A DNA stretch of 64,000 bases from the NCBI GenBank assembly GCA_024516155.1, contig JAJJXM010000033.1, positions 372,001 to 436,000 on the forward strand. The letters run 5' to 3'. A program made the translations under genes and the position numbers. The stretch's first letter is position 1. The number at the start of each line of letters is the position of its first letter. Below the pieces are notes generated by a model. The model was not told where the DNA came from, did no database searches, and saw nothing but the letters and a program-made list of their open reading frames with translations. Source of the DNA: Pyronema omphalodes. Lineage: Eukaryota > Ascomycota > Pezizomycetes > Pezizales > Pyronemataceae. This document shows, one piece after another, positions 31,212 to 43,206 of this stretch.

Positions 31212-34133
31212 AGAATGGTTTTTGGATTCGTGTCTTCGTTAACCGGAGATTTTGGGATTTTGGTGATGTGGAGATTGTTATTCGCGAGACGAGAGATTTG
31301 CGGACAGTTTGCGAGTATTTCGTTCCACGCCCGCGCCGAACCTAAGGAACAACGATAGTATCCTGATCTTCTTCCGCTTCTTCTTTTGTCTTCAACGAAA
31401 ACTCCCCGGGAAAAAGCCTCAACTGCAAGTAACAAATGGTAGATATATTTTCTCTGAGAAAGTGGCACGCAACTCGGCTATTTAGTTCAGTTGCGAAGAG
31501 GACCCGAAGCTAGTCGAAGCCAGAACCTGAAGAGGAATCAAAAGTCGCTGAATAACAAGGATCAGCAGATCGGAGGGCTGAGAATGGATAGCCAGCTCAA
31601 GCTGACAGCGGGAGTTTATTATCGGGTAACGAGGAGCAGTGGACGGAGGGTAAGCGGCGGGGGGTGGGATGGGCAGGCAAGCGGCGAGACCGATGATGAG
31701 ATCAGGATCTGGGAATTCGAGAATCCGAATAAATCAAGTTGCCGTTCGTTGGTAGACAGTTCAGCTTGACAAGGTCCAGTCCTGCGATCGAAGTCTGACG
31801 AGCGCAACTTAGAAGTGAGTAGCCGCGGTGATCGAAGCCAACAAAGCGGCGTGCAAGCAGAAGAGCCAAAGGGAACCAAGAAGGGACCAAAAGTGGATCG
31901 AATTGCAGACGTGTGGGTAACTCAGAAGTACACGATAAAAAAAGTGCGGGCTCAGGGGAAATCCAGCATAGCATCCCACGTACTTTCCTTCCCCATCCAT
32001 CCCGCTGTTGCTCCCTCCCTCTCATGCTTTCTGTCTATTTCCATGCGCGCATACCAAGTAGTTCATTCAGGGTCGGCGCCTGTCACTCCACGTGTCCAGC
32101 CGCTAGGAAAAACAGCGGGACTTGAGCGCATAGGGGGGTTTTTAAGGAAGCCTGATGGAATGGTTGCCGGTGCCGCTGGCTTTCGAAATTCTGAGCAGCG
32201 GGAGCTATCTGGGCATTGACCATCTAAAAACCGGCTTCAAATATCGTGAAGTCTTTAAAGTTGAGGAGAAGTGGGAAAAAATTCAATATTTCAGCCTCTT
32301 AAGTTTACACCGGTTGCATAAAGTTCTGAAAAGAAAAAGACAACTCATGGGGCTAGTTAACGGAAATTTTATCCTCGTCCAATCTCAAACAGAGTTCTCT
32401 CTCCGAACCTCATGGGATATGACACAGGCAGGTAACACAATGTGACACAACGCATTGCCCCACTCGGCTTCCGTAATACAGAGCCGCGGTTGTTTATAAT
32501 TGGTTAATGACCATGCAGATGTTCACGCAGAGCCGCGTGAATTAGTTAGCCGCATGCGCAAGACTTTGGACCCGGTGATCGGCACGCGGGATGAGGATGC
32601 AAACGCTGAAAGTTACTGAGAGAGCCATGATACTAATCTGGAGGAAGAAGCTGGATTTAAGTAGTTTTATTGATGAGTCCCGTGATGATTGAAAACGTTG
32701 ATAAGTAAGGCTGGTTTACAATTGACACGCGCGGGCTTTGTTAGCTACATACATAGAGTATGTATGTACAGGCACAGTCGAACTGTAATCAGCGATATGG
32801 CGCGATGATCACGGACTAGACCGATGGAAAAGCGGCTTCATCTACAGAGAAATCGGTTTGGCATGCAGAGAGGCGAAGGCCTAATCAGTAAACGAATAGT
32901 TATCTAGTCCTAAATGGATTATTTTTAGTCTTCTCGGTTTTCTAAGTGCATAAGCTTTTCTGTCGATTATGCACTGTACATTCTTTGATACCTTATTCTC
33001 CAAAGTTTAACTGTTTTCAATCATATTCATCACCCGGTGCTTTTCAGGGAAAACTCTACTACATAAATGGCCAAAGACAAAAGAAGATTATAACTAAAAC
33101 CACAAATCACTCCATAACATACTTCCTGATCTACTATTTTCCGCCGCACATTACCTCCCTATTCCCCATATCTATTATTGAAACGCTATGGGAAGTCATT
33201 CTGTTGTACAAAGTACATGAAGTATAAATATACTATCAAGAATAATCCTACATTCCTCCTCCGAAAATTGCAGCCACCAAGGCATCAAGACAACAACCCC
33301 ACCATTCCATCTGTAGACAAAGTTATGAAAAAAATCTTAACTTCGTAACCCATTATTCAACCATCTCCAAACCATCGAGTTCGGCCATATCAGCATTAAG
33401 CCTTAGAACGATGCCTTAGAAGTCAGCTGAAAATCAACAAATTCTTCAAGATAATATACTGTAGAACCGAACCTTCTGTTATTTCACATTGAGAATATCT
33501 GAAACAAAATTCAACGTATCTTATATATTTATTCTTCACCATTAGCCGGTTCTCTTCCATGTTCTGTGTTTAGAGGCTTGGCCCCGCTTGATTTTGTATT
33601 TATCTAGGAAGGTATAAAAGTCAACCACTTAGGACTCCTTTTCGTATGAATCCGGTATACAGCCATTTTGTAGCTTCCGAATTTCTGATATAACCGCCGC
33701 CGTTTTCGCTTTAGAACAACCGGCTATTATATCAGAAATCCGGTTCGCTATTGGGGTGAAGAACCACAGATCAACAGTATATAGGATTGGACAAGGAGTT
33801 AACCGGAATGTACAATGAAGTTCGAAAGCTCTGTAGGAATACAATTAATATATTCTCAATTATTCTGCGGTCTCAATTAGATTTCATGCATTTCTTGTGG
33901 AGCAATAGACGTCCTATAACTCGCCTTGGGGGCCAGATTTCTAAATAAGTAACTATACATCTGATCCAATTGCGCGCAAAATTCTAGTTTTTATTCTGGA
34001 AGTTTCATGGCACCAACGGATTCTTGAACCACTAATTTTGTGATGATGGAATTCATTTCATCATCCTCGTACAAAAATCCTGCGTAGTTAAAAAAAACTC
34101 CAGGCGTAGTTTAAAAGGTCCTTTGTTTTTTTC
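31212..34133. other. 2.9-kb spacer upstream of CK2 beta
   Basis: No supported gene. Unique-looking DNA with short frames on both strands (32155-32445 and 32946-33227 plus; 33629-33844 minus) that lack recognisable features. A near-perfect inverted repeat lies at 33677-33743. Confidence 0.45.
33677..33743. repeat. Short inverted repeat
   Basis: Arms CCGAATTTCTGATATAACCG (33677-33696) and its near reverse complement at 33721-33743, with a 13-bp exact core ATTTCTGATATAA and a 24-bp spacer. It could be a hairpin or the remnant of a tiny fold-back element. Confidence 0.5.
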
Positions 34134-34600
34134 ATGCCCATCAAAAAAATGCCGTGGCTGCTGTGGTTATCTTACGCATTAACTTATGCAGTTCGGAATG
34201 AGCAGGCCAATCTGGTCCATGCATTAAAACCAGTCCATAAAAATCTCTCTGATGAAGATAACCCCTATATAACGGTCAATAGCCGCGGTCCTTACAGCAA
34301 TCACTCGCGGAAATTCACTCCTTATGTGAGTACAATTTCCTATGTACAACAATAAGTTCTCCTTTTTCGGAAAAATAGTTATAGACAGTTTATATTGTGC
34401 TGGCTGTTGATGGAACTAATTTGCCCTATACTTTTCTCGTGTAGATTCTGTGGTGGCCGTATGTTGAAGTTTTGGTTCTTGAAGTATTCCAGAGGATTTA
34501 CGATAAATGGACACATGGTGATCGTAGAAAAATTGACCCTTTGGTCAGAGTATTCCAAAAGCTGGCCTTCAGAGCGCTCATCGCTTTTGATCTCGAGTAA
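34134..34600 (+). CDS. Predicted small secreted protein, two exons
   Basis: Not recognised. The proposed 115-residue product joins exons 34134-34325 and 34445-34600 across a 119-bp intron with a consensus donor GTGAGT, a GAACTAAT branch-like site and a TGTAG acceptor. Phase is 0 on both sides. Residues 1-19 (MPIKKMPWLLWLSYALTYA) look like a signal peptide. The rest is polar at first (residues 20-64), then amphipathic in exon 2 (ILWWPYVEVLVLEVFQRIYD, KWTHGDRRKIDPLVRVFQKL, ending LIAFDLE). There are no cysteines. An in-frame stop directly precedes exon 2, so the splice is required. Small secreted proteins are common, poorly conserved effectors or wall proteins in such fungi. The model is inferred from sequence signals only and could be chance. 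Confidence 0.4.
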
Positions 34601-35721
34601 TTGTTTCATAAATGGAATTCTGTTGGGTATTTTCGATTTTTATAGACGGTTGGAGGAGGTAAAAACCTCTTAACAGGTGTTTTTATATTGTTATAGCTGC
34701 AAAACCTACTGTTCTCGGTCATTTATTTTCAAGATGTTCATGGCAGATAGAACTGAAGACTATCGGCTTTGGATCAGATGATTATTTCCCACTGGCAAAG
34801 TTCATCACTCAACAGTACTTACTTCTCTGAGTCCCAAAAAGCTCCGTTATACTGTCTCCGTGTGTCCCATTGTGAATAAGGGCCACCCCGGGGATCTACC
34901 AACTATTTCTCTTCCAGTGTATGTATGTACTCAAAACAAGTAAGATTGTAAGTGAAAATAATCTTCTATGATCAGCCCATTACTTGCAGATATTTTCTAT
35001 GACTTACTTTATGGAATTCCCAAGGATGAGAAATCACCGGTCAAGTCGCCCATTCGCCCCTCCTCTTTTATTATATTTCAGTAACGCCTTCCATTTGATG
35101 TGTGCTGCTACGAATGCTTGTATCCCCACTGTCTATGTGTGAGGGTGTATGGAATATATACCTCATGCCATTACTGGTGGCTGCCTGACAGACGATTGCT
35201 GGACTGTCTGAACATCATTATTGGAGTCTGGATTGTTGCGAGTAAGGAAGTTCCTGTTCCACAGGCCTGGCAAAAATGGCCCGTTCATGGTCCTCTCCAG
35301 CATATCTACCTCCAATCAGTTATAGAGTTTAAATTTCTTCCCTAATTATTCAATCCTCTATTTACACTGACATATATACCATTCGGCTCTGATGATGTTG
35401 TGTTGAGGTCGAGTTAAAGTGCAGTTTGCCCTCAAGTTTCGCGAGATGGAGCTGTAGGAACCCGAACTTAAATTCCATCTCTACCGCAGTAGCTCCACTT
35501 CATGCCCTGAACCCTAATTACTGAAACCTCCCTTCTCGGCATCGATTTCTCCGTTGCGTGAAGCTCTTATCCAAGCCCTTCACCACATGCGCATCCCTAC
35601 CCCGCTAGCGGGGTCAGCATGACGCGTAGATCAACGCGGGGGAGCTGAGGTCCATTAATTTAAAGCCCACCAGCTCGCAACGCCTTAGAATCCATCACCT
35701 ATCGAAACCGAAGATATCACA
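34601..35721. other. Upstream region of the inositol monophosphatase gene
   Basis: No gene seen. It contains the CCG-N4-CGG palindrome at 35599-35614. The last ~100 bp before the start codon form the probable promoter/leader. Confidence 0.45.
35599..35614. promoter_or_regulatory. 16-bp perfect palindrome with CCG-N4-CGG
   Basis: ACCCCGCTAGCGGGGT is an exact palindrome 108 bp upstream of the inositol monophosphatase ATG. Inverted CCG/CGG triplets are the usual half-sites of fungal Zn2Cys6 regulators, so this is a plausible operator; the cognate factor is unknown. Confidence 0.45.
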
Positions 35722-36701
35722 ATGGCAACAATTACCCCCAATGAATACCAGACTATTCATGACCTCTTGGTCAAAGTCGCCCTTGCAGCCGGTGACATGA
35801 TCACCACCGCCAAACCTCAGAACATCACAGCAAAGAACAACTGTACGAAGCTCTCTTTTACTATAAATCATCATTAAACCTCACCTTCAATTACTAACTG
35901 AGCTCTTCCCCAGCTGCTGATCTCGTCACTGCTACCGACAAGGCAGTTGAAGACTATGTCATGACGCAGCTGAAATCTCAATACCCGGACTTCGAGTTCC
36001 TCGGCGAAGAAACCTACAAGCCCGGAATGCAGCTTACCTCCGCCCCAACCTTCATCTGCGATCCCGTCGACGGAACCACCAACTTCATTCATGGATTCCC
36101 CTACATGTGTATCTCCCTCGCTCTAACCGTCGACAAGCTACCCGTCGTTGGAGTCGTCTACAACCCCTACACGACCAATCTCTACACCGCCATCAAGGGC
36201 CAGGGTTCATTTGTCGAGACCCGCGTTGGCCACTTTGCAGGACAGAAGATGCAGCTCCCCCGTGGAGGTGCTCTACCGCTCAAGGCCCTTAATGGCTCCT
36301 TATGTGCTGTGGAATGGGGCTCTGATAGATCTGGAGTAAACTTCGATATTAAGTCTGCCTTGTACACAAAGCTAGCAGCATCCACAGAACAGGGAGGAAA
36401 GATGGTTCACTCCCTTAGATCTTTGGGATCCGCGGCGTTGAACCTATGTGGAGTTGCTAGTGGAGAGATGGATCTTTACTGGGAGGGAGGATGTTGGGCG
36501 TGGGATGTTGCTGCGGGTTGGCTTATCTTGGAAGAGGCAGGAGGAAAGATGTACAGTGGAAATGCTGGTGAGGAGGTGGCGGTGGATTGTAGAAGGTATT
36601 TGGCCATCAGAGCAGCTGGCGAGGGGTCACAGGTTTCCCAGGAGGAGTTAAGGGATGAGTTTTGGGGCTGTCTTACCGGGGCGATGAACTACAGCTCGTA
36701 G
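35722..36701 (+). CDS. Inositol monophosphatase family protein (INM1/QutG-like)
   Basis: 302-residue Mg2+-dependent, Li+-sensitive phosphatase family that frees myo-inositol from inositol-1-phosphate. Exons 35722-35842 and 35914-36701; the 71-bp intron has a TTACTAACTGA branch site. The catalytic set is present: GEE (metal Glu) at about residue 75, motif A DPVDGTTNFIHGFP at about 92-105, and motif B CWAWDVAAGWLILEEAGG at about 232-249. The length matches eukaryotic IMPases (~270-300). In Neurospora and Aspergillus a homolog (qa-x/qutG) sits in the quinate cluster. No quinate genes are nearby, so a housekeeping inositol role is more likely. Start ATGGCAACAATTACC is the first ATG after the leader. 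Confidence 0.92.
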
Positions 36702-37486
36702 GGGGGTTTGAAATACTAGGACTAGCGTCCAGAGTCAATTGGGAAATTACGTATTGTTTATTTAATAGTGAAGATTTAGTTAACGGAAGGGATGAGAAGT
36801 AACATGGGGGATACTTGACGAGAATTAGTAAAGCAAAAAACCGTCATTTGCTACCAAGACGAGGTACTCGGTGTAAGATATAAACTCGACAGCAAGCATA
36901 AAGTTTGTCGCAATCTTTTGAAACGTTCCTAAAGACTGCATTAAGCTCGGTGTACAATTACTTATGACACTCGACCTCGACTCGTATTTGATTTCTTGGA
37001 TATATTGACTTTACTTACTTAATTATCAGCTACGGTCATAGAATCATGAATACAACGCATCCCGTCCGCTCTGCGCTATTTAAGCATGATATCGTCCGGC
37101 TAGTACTGTCGTGGGTGACCAGACGGGAATCCCGGATACTGTAGTTTTTGCCATTGTTGTCGGGCATCACCGATATTCTTTTTCAACCCCCACAAGCAAT
37201 TTTTTCCAGACCAGCAAATAACCATCAATTTTTAGTTAAATTATTTCATCAGCACCTTTTAAATAATAATACCACTTGTACTGACATCTGTCAATTCACA
37301 CTCCATACATACAGTTCTCACCTCATAAGATATCACTCTGTAACGCTACAGTAGATTCCCCCCACCCCGCCCGGCAATGCATTAGTCGACCCCCCAATAC
37401 CCACTATAGTCTTTTTGTCATTTAAAAACTTCCAAGTCAGTGTCAAAGAGCGGAATCAGCTATGTATGTATATCTCAGTACACATT
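36702..37486. other. Spacer around the first 5S gene
   Basis: Apart from the 5S gene, no coding frame is supported. The flanks of the two 5S copies are unrelated to each other beyond the gene. Confidence 0.5.
37029..37145 (+). rRNA. 5S ribosomal RNA, copy 1
   Basis: 117-nt gene. The 5' strand GCTACGGT pairs with ACTGTAGT at the 3' end to close helix I. Conserved blocks CATCCCGTCCGCTCT, TAAGCATGATATCGTCCGG and CTAGTACTGTCGTGGGTGACC match fungal 5S. A T-run follows as pol III terminator. It is identical to the copy at 50889-51005. Dispersed single 5S genes, rather than copies in the rDNA unit, are usual in many Pezizomycotina. Confidence 0.93.
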
Positions 37487-37740
37487 GATTCGATTTGATT
37501 TTCATTGGCGTGCCCAGCCTCATGGTTACGAGTCATGAAGTTTTGCTGAAGATTTCATACATCTTGGAAGGCCCTGGTTATTACTTCAGGGGATTTGCAC
37601 CCCACGGCGTAAATCATGTTTAGACCTATAGCCCCTTCCCTTTCCCCCCCCCCCCCCCCCCCCCCACCCTTTTTTTGTCTTTTTTTTGTTTAGGCGTGCT
37701 GGTTTTTCTTCTTGTCGATATGCTTGAAGCCCTGTTTACT
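37487..37740 (-). mobile_element. Short retroelement of the 4.1/23.4-kb family, minus strand
   Basis: Read on the minus strand it opens with AGTAAACAGGGCTTC (37740-37728) and ends with CGTAACCATGAGGCTGGGCACG followed by AATGAAAATCAAATCGAATC (37509-37487). These are the same head and tail as the elements at 4.1 and 23.35-23.56 kb. A C run of about 22 (plus strand 37644-37665) lies in the middle. No target-site duplication was found, so the boundaries are approximate. Confidence 0.55.
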
Positions 37741-39054
37741 CCGGGGTCCCCAGGGCATAGGTATTCTCAAGAATAGGTTTAGGTTATTAGTCATATCATG
37801 AAGGATTTAATCATCAATATAAAAACCCAATCCTAGGACTCAATCCAAAGACTCGAGTTCCCAGGGTTCAAAATGCACAGTTCAAGTCTCAAGATCCATT
37901 TCAACAGTCAAGATCCGGGACTTGAAACATAAGAACCTGACAAGACTCAGGATCTAGTCATCAACTCAAAGACCTAGAGACTCAATGTTGTGTCATTAAG
38001 CCCAGGACTCGAGATAGAAGATTCTGGATACAAAAACCTAAACCTCAAACCCCAAAACGCAAAGACCTAAAATCCAAGATTGATAGCAAAAATATCTAAA
38101 ACTCAAGAAGTCAAGATACAAAAATCCAAAGACTCAAACTACCAAAGATCTAAGACGGTTTATCTAATTCAAGATATACTGATGCCAAGATACTTATTTG
38201 TTTATTATAGAGCTATACCAGGTATTTTCATTGCATATACTAATGTTATATATACATCTTACACAATTTACAAATCTCAAAGATTCGTGATATATAATAC
38301 AAAGTGAGTAAATCAACGTGTTAATATACTTAGTACTGTGTATATACTCCTCCTGCTTCTCCTCATTAAGGCTCTGGTATGTAGATAGCTAGGAGTCTCA
38401 CGATGTTAGATCAGAGTCAGCAAGTTAAAGTACTAGTTTCTATTTCTATTTCAGTTCCAATTCCAGTCACAGTTTTCCTTTTAGCATACACAGAGGACAG
38501 AGAATGGAGAATGGAGGATAATGTTGACTCATAATGCCACCATAGCATTAACTCAAAGATGTCTCAAATCTGTTGTTGAGTAACTAAATATGCATAAATT
38601 ATACGCTTACGAAGCCCTAATAATATAGAGTGCATATGTACATGCCTGTACATGGCAATTTCTTCGGGCCGAGAAGTTTTTTTTTTAGCTTCGGAGTTCG
38701 GTTGATCGGGCGTGACACTGATCCGACGCGTGGGGTTGGTTTGAAACGCGTGAGTCAGGAAAACTTCTGAAACGTGTTTTTTTACACATACGTGGACAGG
38801 CTACAGAGGTGTACGCGTGTGTGGTTTGTTCCGTAATCACGATTCTTGAATTCAAACAGTTGAAGATGCACTCGGGACTCCAATTTCACATCATAGAATA
38901 TCATGAGGTATTTGAACTTTTAAAATAGTAGTTGGTATACGCAATTGCCTCTCAGCTCATGAAATTATCAATGCATACATAAAATAAGAAACCCAATCCC
39001 AGACCCAAATTTTAACCCAAAATCAACCCGCTACAAATTTCTGGTATCGAAAAT
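37741..39054. repeat. Degenerate CAAAGACTC repeats and ILV5 3' flank
   Basis: About 37800-38170 is built from diverged copies of words such as CTCAAGAC, CAAAGACTC and AAGATCC, an old decayed satellite. From 38170 on the DNA is AT-rich with no supported gene. ACGCGT words cluster at about 38724-38820. Confidence 0.55.
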
Positions 39055-40490
39055 TTATTTCTCCTGGTTCTCAGGGCGAAGAGAGCGGACGGCCTTTCCG
39101 GCACGCCAGATCTCCATGTTGCGGACCTCCTCGAGCTCAGCCTCGTACTTGGCACGGTAGTCAGGAGCGGAGTTGTAGTCCAAAGAACGCTGGGTCTCGG
39201 ATCCGTTCTCAACGGAGGTGTAGAGGTCGTTCATGACGGGCTTGATGGCGTCCTTGAACTTGTTGGTCCAGTCGAGAGCACCACGACGGGCAGTGGTGGA
39301 GCAGGCAGCGTACATCCAGTCCATTCCGTAGGATCCAATCAAGGGGTAGAGGGACTGAGTAGCCTCCTCAACGGTCTCGTTGAAGGCCTCAGAGGGGGTG
39401 TGTCCGCGCTCACGGAGAACCTCGTACTGGGCGAGGAACATTCCGTGGATTCCTCCCATGAGGGATCCCTAGAGATAATCATCAGTATGGCACTTAAAAG
39501 GTCAAACTCTGTAGAAGAACTTACACGCTCTCCCATAAGGTCGGAGTAGACCTCCTTCTGGAAGGTGGTCTCGTAGAGGTATCCGGATCCAACGGCAACA
39601 CCGAGGGCGATGGCCTTCTCCTTGGCCTTTCCGGTAACGTCCTGCCAGACGGCGATGGAAGAGTTGATACCCTTTCCAGCCTTGAAGAGGGAACGAACGG
39701 TACGTCCGGATCCCTTGGGGGCAACGAGGATGACGTCAATGTCGGTGGGGATGTCGACCTTGGTCAACTCCTTGAAGACAGGGGAGAATCCGTGGGAGAA
39801 GTAGAGGGTCTTTCCCTTAAGCTGGGGCTTAATGGCGGGCCAGGTCTCGGACTGGGCAGCGTCGGAGAGAAGGTTCATGACGATGGTTCCCTTGGAGATA
39901 GCCTCGTCAACCTCGAAGAGGTTCTTTCCGGGGACCCATCCATCCTGGATGGCCTCGTTCCAGGAGGCTCCGTTCTTGCGGACTCCGACGATGACGTTCA
40001 TTCCGTTGTCACGGAGGTTAAGTCCCTGACCGTGTCCTGGGAGGAATTAGCTTAATGGTTATCATTGTGAGTTTCTTCTCATGAAGAACATACCCTGGGA
40101 TCCGTATCCGATCAAGGCAAGAGTGTCATTCTTGAAGTAGTCCTGCAAAAGATATTAAAATCCGTCGTTTTTTGTCGAATTTACTGATGAGTTCTAAAAA
40201 CTCATAACGTGACTCACCTGGAGCTTCTCGAGGGGCCAGTCAGAGCGCTCTATATCAATATATCAGTAAAAACTCAATATCAATTGCACTCAATTGAACA
40301 CACCGTAGACGACCTCCTTGGTTCCGGCGAAGTCAATGGTCTTGATTCCACGGGTCTGAGTCTGAGCGACGGCGACACGGGGAGCGACAACGGTGGCACG
40401 GGCAGCAGAAGCAGCAACGAGGGTGCGCTTCTGGACGACGGGAGCCAAAGAGCGGAGGGCTCTGGAAACGGTACGGGAAGCAGCGGCCAT
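39055..40490 (-). CDS. ILV5: Ketol-acid reductoisomerase, mitochondrial (ILV5)
   Basis: 397-residue NADPH-dependent enzyme of valine, leucine and isoleucine synthesis in the mitochondrial matrix. It converts acetolactate or acetohydroxybutyrate to the dihydroxy acid. Exons in coding order: 40304-40490, 40218-40249, 40094-40142, 39525-40036, 39055-39468. Residues 1-47 are an Arg/Ala/Ser-rich presequence. VYERSDWPLEKLQ comes from the 32-bp second exon. The Rossmann site is ALIGYGSQGHGQGLNLRDNG, then DEAISKGTIVMNLLSDAAQ, APKGSGRTVRSLF, and the C-terminal helical domain has the metal/substrate Glu region ETVEEATQSLYPLIGSYGMD and CSTTARRGALDW. All phases agree and the length equals yeast Ilv5 (395). 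Strong codon bias in the exons fits high expression. Confidence 0.96.
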
Positions 40491-41334
40491 TGTGATGGTG
40501 TTGATGTTTTGGATTTGGGGATGGGAGTGGGGAGAAAAGGCGAGAGCAGCCGTGGCAGTACAAGTAAGAAAAATCTTTGTCCCCGCATCCCAGTCCCGAA
40601 AACATTTCGAATACGCTAACCCAACGACGGTGGGCTAAGATTTGCACGCTAACTGAGAAAACTCCCAACGAGACTGTGCTGCCGCGATCCTGCTGGGCAG
40701 AGGGCTTAGAGTTTTTACAACAAGTTTTTTTTTGAGTATAATTTTTCATGCCCGTTTGCAGAGTGCATTCCTAGCATCTTCATGCGATAGTGATAGTGGT
40801 TGTAGGGCGAGGATGGTTCAGATGCCCTCGGGTCACGCTTTTTCACCGGTACATCTGAGGGTAAGATTTTTGTCAGGGTCAGATCGAGCTTACCCGCCCC
40901 ACAGCGACGAGGAAGGAAGGCAGTTTCGCCGCAGACCGCCGAGAATTGTCACCATGCATCACTCGAAGATAGGTAGCCAAGTTAAAGAGGACATCAAACA
41001 CCAGCTCGAGTATTGATATTTTACCACCGCCCCCCCCACAATTAACCCGCCCCATATATACCCAAAGAAATGGAAAAAGATCACAAAACCACACAAAAAC
41101 CGCAAAAACACAAAACCGGTATCTTTCTTTCGTCTTTGCCCAATACCAATTGCTAGCCAAAATAAGATAACTCGAACAAACCGCATTTAGATATCTCTTT
41201 AAAAAAGAAAAAACCCCTCTCTTACTATCGCCTTGGATATCTCGTCTTCAAAAGAAAAACCCTCGCCTGAAAAAAAACAAAAAATGCATAAAAATAGAAA
41301 TGAAAACCCCTCAGCAAATAAACCAGAAAAATAT
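40491..41334. other. ILV5 promoter region
   Basis: 844-bp spacer between two minus-strand genes. No coding exon is supported. A T-run at about 40728-40735 and a C-rich stretch at about 41028-41038 are visible. Confidence 0.5.
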
Positions 41335-43206
41335 CTATCTCCTATCGTAACCATTTGCAATACCGACACCAGCGTTTCCACTGCTAGTCATAGTTGTCAT
41401 TGGAGCTCTACGCTTTTCTTTCATTTCTGGTTTATCGCTTGTGGGGCTAGATTTTGATGAGCTTACAGATCCCTCAAAACCAATACCAATAGTTCCCTGT
41501 CTGAAAGCATACTGACGTTGGCGTTCTCGTTCTGCTTCGCGATCGAATTTTTCTCGCTCTCTCTGGGCTTCAAGGGAAGTCATGGACGAAGATTCCGTAT
41601 ACGATTTATGAATAGGAGGTCTTGAAGAGACCTTATTTGTTGGAGGAGGTGGAGGTGCCATCTGATTAGTTCGTGAATGATCAGATCCAGTTCTTTCATG
41701 CCCCGCTACATGAGATGATGTCCTTGCGGGGAATGGACCTACGGGATTTTGGCGACGATCGCCGGTAGGGGATTGTTCAGCAGCAGCTGATGAACGACGG
41801 GATTCCGCACCAACAGCAGAGGGACGTCTTGGTGGCGGGGGTGCCATTCCATCAATACGAGACGTAGGACGTGCGGGTGCTTGTTGCAACACGGGGGTGT
41901 TGATAGAAACGCTGGAACGGGATCGTTGATGGGGCTTTCCGGTAAGCTTCTCCATGAGCTCACATGCCCATCCTTCGAGGTCGACGTTCGTTGCCTTTGC
42001 GCTACGCATAAACGGTTCGGACTGTTGGAGATGTTAGTAAATTAAGAAGGGATTACCGGGGATGTTGTAAGCTACCAAAAGGTCCTCCGGAGAAGGTCGT
42101 TGATCGGGGTCCTTAATCAAACAGTGTTCAATCATAAGCTCCAAACTACGGGGGAATGCTGCGTTCTTTGGTAGACGGGGAGCTGGCTCGTTGACAATCT
42201 TCTGAAGAAGATCCAAAATTCCCATAGGGCCAGCGCTTGCGCGGGTACCTGCACTGGATCCATCTGCGTCGAATGGGAATCTACCAATGGCCAACTCCAA
42301 TAAGGAAAGACCCAAACTCCAAACATCCGATTTTACCGAGTACTGAGCTCCCTTTATTCGCTCTGGGGCCATGTAGGTAGAGGTACCGACGAAAGTGTTT
42401 GCAATAGAGTTAATCAGCTCTCCTGAAACACCAAAGTCGCAGAGCTTGATTTGACCTCGGGAGTTGACCAGGATATTTGAGGGCTTAATATCACGATGTA
42501 GAATCTTGTGTTCGTTGTAGAGATAGTGCAACCCCTCAACAACTGCCTCTGAAATCTTTCCTAGGACGTCAATACGGATAGGACCAATCTTCTTTGCAAT
42601 GTTATCTAGGGACCTGCATTTTGTCAACGTAAGTTAGCTGTCATGGAACAACATGAAACAAAGCGGGGGAGCAGGGGTATGGAAGCTTACCCGCAGTCCA
42701 TGTACTCCATACACATCACTACATCTCCCTCGTTCAGGAACGCACCGTAGAAGGAAACGATGTAGGGCGAGTGGCATTCGTGCATAATATGAAGCTCTCT
42801 AACGATTTGCTTGCGTACAGTCGGTTTCGCGTCGATATGGATGACCTATGTGCGGGGTTGCCGCGTCAGCCTAAGCTCCTTCCCCCCCTCCATACAGCAG
42901 ATAGCGAGGACTCACCTTCTTTGCCATAACTGTCTTCAATGTTTTATGTAAAACCTTCGAGACAGTACCACCATTTCCAGCTCCAAGCTCATTAATGACC
43001 TGTAGATCCTCAGCTCTAAGATCCAGCTTGAATTCCACACCAATTTCCAAGCTGCTGAGCTGTCCGGTAAGGCTAGCCTGGTAATCTTCACCTCCTGCGA
43101 CTTGTTGTGGAGCTGGTTCCTTCTTCGGTTCAGATTTAATCATTAAACCTTTGACATTTTTGCGCTTTAATGATTTGACCTTTAGGCCTGATGCTTCGTC
43201 GGACAT
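41335..43206 (-). CDS. MAP kinase kinase, Ste7/MEK2 type
   Basis: 556-residue dual-specificity kinase of the pheromone/filamentation MAPK cascade (between a Ste11-type MAPKKK and a Fus3/Kss1-type MAPK). Exons: 42916-43206, 42691-42845, 42076-42613, 41335-42021. A basic-hydrophobic MAPK-docking site (KRKNVKGLMI, residues ~14-23) is at the N-terminus. The P-loop is INELGAGNGGTVSKV and the Lys is in TVMAKKVIHIDAK. The catalytic loop is HRDIKPSNILV, then DFGVSGELINSIANTFVGTSTYMAPERI with Ser/Thr at the MEK phosphorylation positions. The SIANTFVGTSTYM form points to Ste7 rather than Pbs2 or Mkk1. A ~200-residue Pro/Ser-rich tail with polyproline (MAPPPPPTNK) follows. Introns are 54-77 bp; the third has a TTTACTAACA branch site. 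Confidence 0.93.

Noticed and set aside
35722..40490. Quinate-type cluster around the IMPase gene
   Set aside because: No quinate dehydrogenase, dehydroquinase, dehydratase, permease or qa regulators nearby.
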